Assembly: GCF_027587025.1 (NCBI RefSeq)
Contig: NZ_JAPPTI010000002.1
Span: 1 to 64,000 of the forward strand
Direction of reading: 5' to 3'
Length of the DNA stretch: 64,000 bases
DNA from: Vibrio sp. LaRot3
GTDB taxonomy: Bacteria > Pseudomonadota > Gammaproteobacteria > Enterobacterales > Vibrionaceae
Under the pieces are notes generated by a model. That model ran no database searches and was not told the DNA's origin. It saw only the letters and a program-made list of their open reading frames with translations. The translations under genes and the position numbers were made by a program. Of this stretch, positions 61,085 through 64,000 are shown piece by piece (the first letter of the stretch is position 1; each line of letters opens with the position of its first letter).

Positions 61085-63056
61085 CCTCACCTATCGCTGA
61101 AATTTCTGTTAATACCTCGGGGTTGGCTATCGCCCCGAGGTTTTCAATCTCCTGACCTTGCAGTAACTGCTTAACGGCTAGCTCAACTAACTTTCCAGAG
61201 CGCGTTTTAGGAATGCTGCTGATCGCGTGGATCTGCCATGGTACATGCCTTGGTGAACATTGAATTTTAATGTATCGCTTTATTTGCTCAATCTTGTCGA
61301 TACTTAACGCCTTACCTTTCTCCATTTCCACCAGCAATATGATTTTCTCATCGTTCTCTATCGGGTAACCGACGGCAATGCTATCGACAATTCCGGCTAT
61401 TTGATTTACCTGGCGGTAGAGTTCTCCTGTCCCGATACGCACCCCTCCGGGGTTTAAGGTGGCATCACTTCGGCCAAAAAAGCGCATACCGCCTGTATTG
61501 CTCAGCATGACATCGTCGCCATGGTGCCATGTATTGAGGAAGCGTTGCCAATACGCTTGGTGGTAGCGGCTGCCATCTTTATCGCCCCAAAAGCCTAGCG
61601 GCTGATTAGGAAAGCTATTGCGGCATACTAGCTCGCCTCTTTGCTCTATGATGGCATCGCCCTGCGAATTAAACACTGCAACGTCCATCCCCAGCGCAGC
61701 CGCTTGGCATTCGCCTCTATGTACAGCGGTGATAGGGTTACCTAACACGAAACATCCACAAATATCTGTACCGCCTGAGATGGAAGCGAGGTGCACATCT
61801 TGCTTGATATGCTGATACACGAAATCAAATTGCTCAGGGTAGAGTACAGAGCCTGTTGAACATAAGGTTCGCAGTGCAGGCAAGTTAAAGTGCTGATTCG
61901 GTCGGTAGTTCTGCTTTTGCAGCGTTTCTAAGTATTTGGCGGATGTGCCAAATAATTTGATGTCATGTTGGCGAGCAAACTGCCACAGCCTATCGATATT
62001 GGGATAGGTTGGGCTGCCATCGTAGATGCACAAGCAAGCGCCACTCGCCAAGGCTGAGACATGCCAGTTCCACATCATCCAGCCGCATGTAGTGTAATAA
62101 AATACGCGGTCGGCGGGTTTGATATCGCAGTGAAGTTGATGCTCTTTAAGGTGATTGAGAAGAGTACCGCCCGCAGTATGAATGATGCATTTTGGCTTGC
62201 CCGTTGTTCCGGAGGAATAGAGTACAAATAATGGGTGATTGAAATCGGTCTGGTGATAGTTGAGCTTTTTAGCCGGAAAATACGCGAGTAGCGAGCGCCA
62301 TTTAATGATAGGGATGCTGGTAGCTAGATGAGCGGCTTTATCGATAAAGCAAACCCCCACGAGGGAGTGAAGCTTGTCCTGCAATGTCGAAATTTTGTCC
62401 TTCATATCATAGTGCTGGCCGCCAAATTGGTATTCGGCACAGGTAAATAGCGCTTTGGGCGCGACTTGGCCGAACCTTTCCACCACGCTTTGCGTGCCAA
62501 AGTCAGGTGAGCAAGATGTCCAAATAGCACCTAAGCTTGTTGTCGCCAGCATAGCGACAACGCTGTGGTAGCTGTAAGGCAGATAACCAGCGACGACATC
62601 GCCGGATTTTACACCAAGGGATACCAGCCATTGCTGGATGCTAGATACTTGTTCTTTAAGCGATTGCCACGTCATTTTCACATGTAGGCCAGCTTCATGC
62701 TGGTACAAGATGGCAAGTTCGTCGTCAGCCATGTTGTGAAGCTCCAACAAGTTCTGTGCGTAGTTGAGCTTATTTGTGGGAAACCATAAGGTGTCTCGCG
62801 AAGAAAGAGGCTGATGGTCAAGTTTTCTTTTCGGCTTGGCTAACTCACAAATGGGTGGGTTCTGCTCCCCAATGACCTGGGTAAATTCCCACCAAGATTG
62901 CCAAAAAGTATCACTATGTTTTATCGACCACGCATGCAGTTCATCGTAGTCTGAGACTTCAATTCCTTTTGATAATAGAAAGGCCATAAATGACAGTATG
63001 TTTGAGTGTTGAATACGCTTGGCCGATGGTAGCCAACAAGGGCTTGAATCAGACAT
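61062..63056 (-). CDS. Acetoacetyl-CoA synthetase
   Basis: A 664-residue adenylate-forming acyl-CoA synthetase of the AACS type, converting acetoacetate, ATP and CoA to acetoacetyl-CoA. Motifs: VLYSSGTTGKPKCIIH (P-loop), YYTTCGWMMWNWH, SGGTDICGCF, the hinge region and KTRSGKLVE with the catalytic Lys. The ATG at 63056 is chosen since a perfect AAGGAGG lies eight bases before it; the in-frame ATG at 63065 would lie at the edge of that site. It might salvage ketone bodies or PHB breakdown products, and acetoacetate is also the end product of Phe/Tyr breakdown, matching the neighbouring phhA. Confidence 0.93.
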   Translation of the reverse strand: MSDSSPCWLPSAKRIQHSNILSFMAFLLSKGIEVSDYDELHAWSIKHSDTFWQSWWEFTQVIGEQNPPICELAKPKRKLDHQPLSSRDTLWFPTNKLNYAQNLLELHNMADDELAILYQHEAGLHVKMTWQSLKEQVSSIQQWLVSLGVKSGDVVAGYLPYSYHSVVAMLATTSLGAIWTSCSPDFGTQSVVERFGQVAPKALFTCAEYQFGGQHYDMKDKISTLQDKLHSLVGVCFIDKAAHLATSIPIIKWRSLLAYFPAKKLNYHQTDFNHPLFVLYSSGTTGKPKCIIHTAGGTLLNHLKEHQLHCDIKPADRVFYYTTCGWMMWNWHVSALASGACLCIYDGSPTYPNIDRLWQFARQHDIKLFGTSAKYLETLQKQNYRPNQHFNLPALRTLCSTGSVLYPEQFDFVYQHIKQDVHLASISGGTDICGCFVLGNPITAVHRGECQAAALGMDVAVFNSQGDAIIEQRGELVCRNSFPNQPLGFWGDKDGSRYHQAYWQRFLNTWHHGDDVMLSNTGGMRFFGRSDATLNPGGVRIGTGELYRQVNQIAGIVDSIAVGYPIENDEKIILLVEMEKGKALSIDKIEQIKRYIKIQCSPRHVPWQIHAISSIPKTRSGKLVELAVKQLLQGQEIENLGAIANPEVLTEISAIGEAICAPPP

Positions 63057-63258
63057 AGGCGACACCTCCTTGTGTCATTTAAGTATTTACCGTTATTAAT
63101 CATTTTCAAACTAAGGCAGCCAAAAAACGAATATCGACAATTATAACTGTAAAGAAATTGTTACAAAAATAGATGGTTGTGCGGGAGTGAAATAGCGGAA
63201 CAATTCCAGATATTGCCATAAGGTTTAAACAGGGAGTTTTAATTTAGGTAGGTGCAGT

Positions 63259-64000
63259 ATGACTCAGTATCAATCTAAGCCAGTCGACACGGAAGGTCGA
63301 ATCGCATGGGACGAGAATGAAGATTCGATTTGGTGCGATCTCGTTCAGCGGCAGCAACAACTTGTCCAATCTCGGGCTTGTCGTGCATACCTTGATGGCT
63401 TGAAGTTGCTGGATCTTCCTACTCAGCGAGCGCCTCACCTATATGAAATTAACCAAGTGTTGCTTGCCTCAACAGGGTGGCGAGTTGAGCCTGTCCCTGC
63501 CTTAATTAGCTTTGATCGTTTTTTTGCGTTACTGGCCGCTAAGCGTTTCCCCGTGGCGACCTTTCTGCGCTCACGAGATGAGTTTGATTACCTTCAAGAG
63601 CCAGATTTCTTTCACGAGATATATGGCCACTGCGCAATGTTAACTAACCCTGATTTTGCCCATTTCACCCATGTGTATGGGCAACTTGGTCAAGCTGCTG
63701 AGCCTGCGCAGCGTGCTTATCTTGCTCGCTTGTATTGGTTTACCGTTGAGTTTGGCTTAGTTGAAGAAAGGGGTAAGCTAAAAATCTATGGTGGCGGCAT
63801 CCTCTCATCACCGGGAGAGACACGTTATGCGCTTGAGAGTGACAAAGCGCAGCGTGTGGAGTTTTCGATTAATCGAGTGCTAAGAACACCTTATCGGATT
63901 GACATCATGCAGCCGATTTATTTCGTCTTGGGGGAGATCAGTCAATTGTATCAACTAAGTCAGGTGGATCTAATGCAAGAAGTCGCTAAGGCGCAGCAGC
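63259..64000 (+). CDS. phhA: Phenylalanine-4-hydroxylase, 3' end missing
   Basis: The first 247 residues of a bacterial phenylalanine hydroxylase, which converts Phe to Tyr using tetrahydropterin, Fe(II) and O2; the gene runs off the window. The iron ligands His119 and His124 (FFHEIYGHC) and Glu164 (LYWFTVEFG) are present, and LRSRDEFDYLQEPD and GGGILSSPGE are typical. A TAGGTAGGTG ribosome site precedes the ATG. It is divergent from the acetoacetyl-CoA synthetase gene; a pterin dehydratase gene (phhB) might follow beyond the window. Confidence 0.94.
   Translation, partial: MTQYQSKPVDTEGRIAWDENEDSIWCDLVQRQQQLVQSRACRAYLDGLKLLDLPTQRAPHLYEINQVLLASTGWRVEPVPALISFDRFFALLAAKRFPVATFLRSRDEFDYLQEPDFFHEIYGHCAMLTNPDFAHFTHVYGQLGQAAEPAQRAYLARLYWFTVEFGLVEERGKLKIYGGGILSSPGETRYALESDKAQRVEFSINRVLRTPYRIDIMQPIYFVLGEISQLYQLSQVDLMQEVAKAQQ

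Overview
The window looks like a Vibrionaceae chromosome, most likely Vibrio and plausibly the second chromosome. This is judged from protein resemblance only: a cyoABCDE operon, a vcCNT-like nucleoside transporter, several c-di-GMP, chemotaxis and two-component genes, and moderately AT-rich intergenic DNA. I see no tRNA, rRNA, insertion sequence, integrase or CRISPR array. Both ends cut a gene (cyoA on the left, phhA on the right).

Layout. 1-6.5 kb: cytochrome bo3 ubiquinol oxidase (cyoABCDE) followed by copper-delivery genes (SCO1/SenC, PCuAC) and a small exported protein. 6.8-16.5 kb: an EIIC-EAL fusion, a chemoreceptor, a CNT nucleoside transporter with LacI-family/CRP-like sites, peptidase T, a DM13 protein, an MscS-like channel and a NUDIX hydrolase. 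16.9-22.8 kb: an HlyD/DUF3302 pair with a divergent AraC-type regulator, a lipoprotein and an RstAB-like two-component pair. 22.8-27.8 kb: an amino-acid export neighbourhood (YjeH-like exporter, Lrp, LysR, LysE/RhtB) followed by an oxidoreductase and OsmC. 28.1-30.5 kb: an orphan hybrid histidine kinase.

30.6-56.0 kb is the most remarkable part. It has three blocks: (i) a type I secretion ABC transporter and adaptor with two small accessory genes, convergent with a 1603-residue protein made almost wholly of RTX nonapeptides; (ii) a beta-barrel protein with a duplicated module, divergent from the next operon; (iii) an operon encoding a response regulator/PP2C phosphatase, a STAS protein, a sugar nucleotidyltransferase, an RsbW-like kinase, a membrane GT2 synthase, three DUF3131 proteins, a signal-peptide protein with a long Q/S/P-rich tail, a GH16 glucanase and a soluble GT2. 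A fourth DUF3131 gene lies on the far side of the secretion genes. I infer an extracellular beta-glucan-type polysaccharide made under partner-switch control together with a secreted calcium-binding matrix protein. The nearest precedents are V. vulnificus CabABC/brp (RTX matrix protein beside EPS genes) and V. fischeri SypE/SypA (PP2C-kinase/STAS control), but this gene combination is not one I recognise.

56.0-64 kb: a VieB-like response regulator with a 59-residue downstream gene, a CDF-family protein with altered metal ligands, a LysR regulator, a methyltransferase, acetoacetyl-CoA synthetase and the start of phenylalanine-4-hydroxylase.
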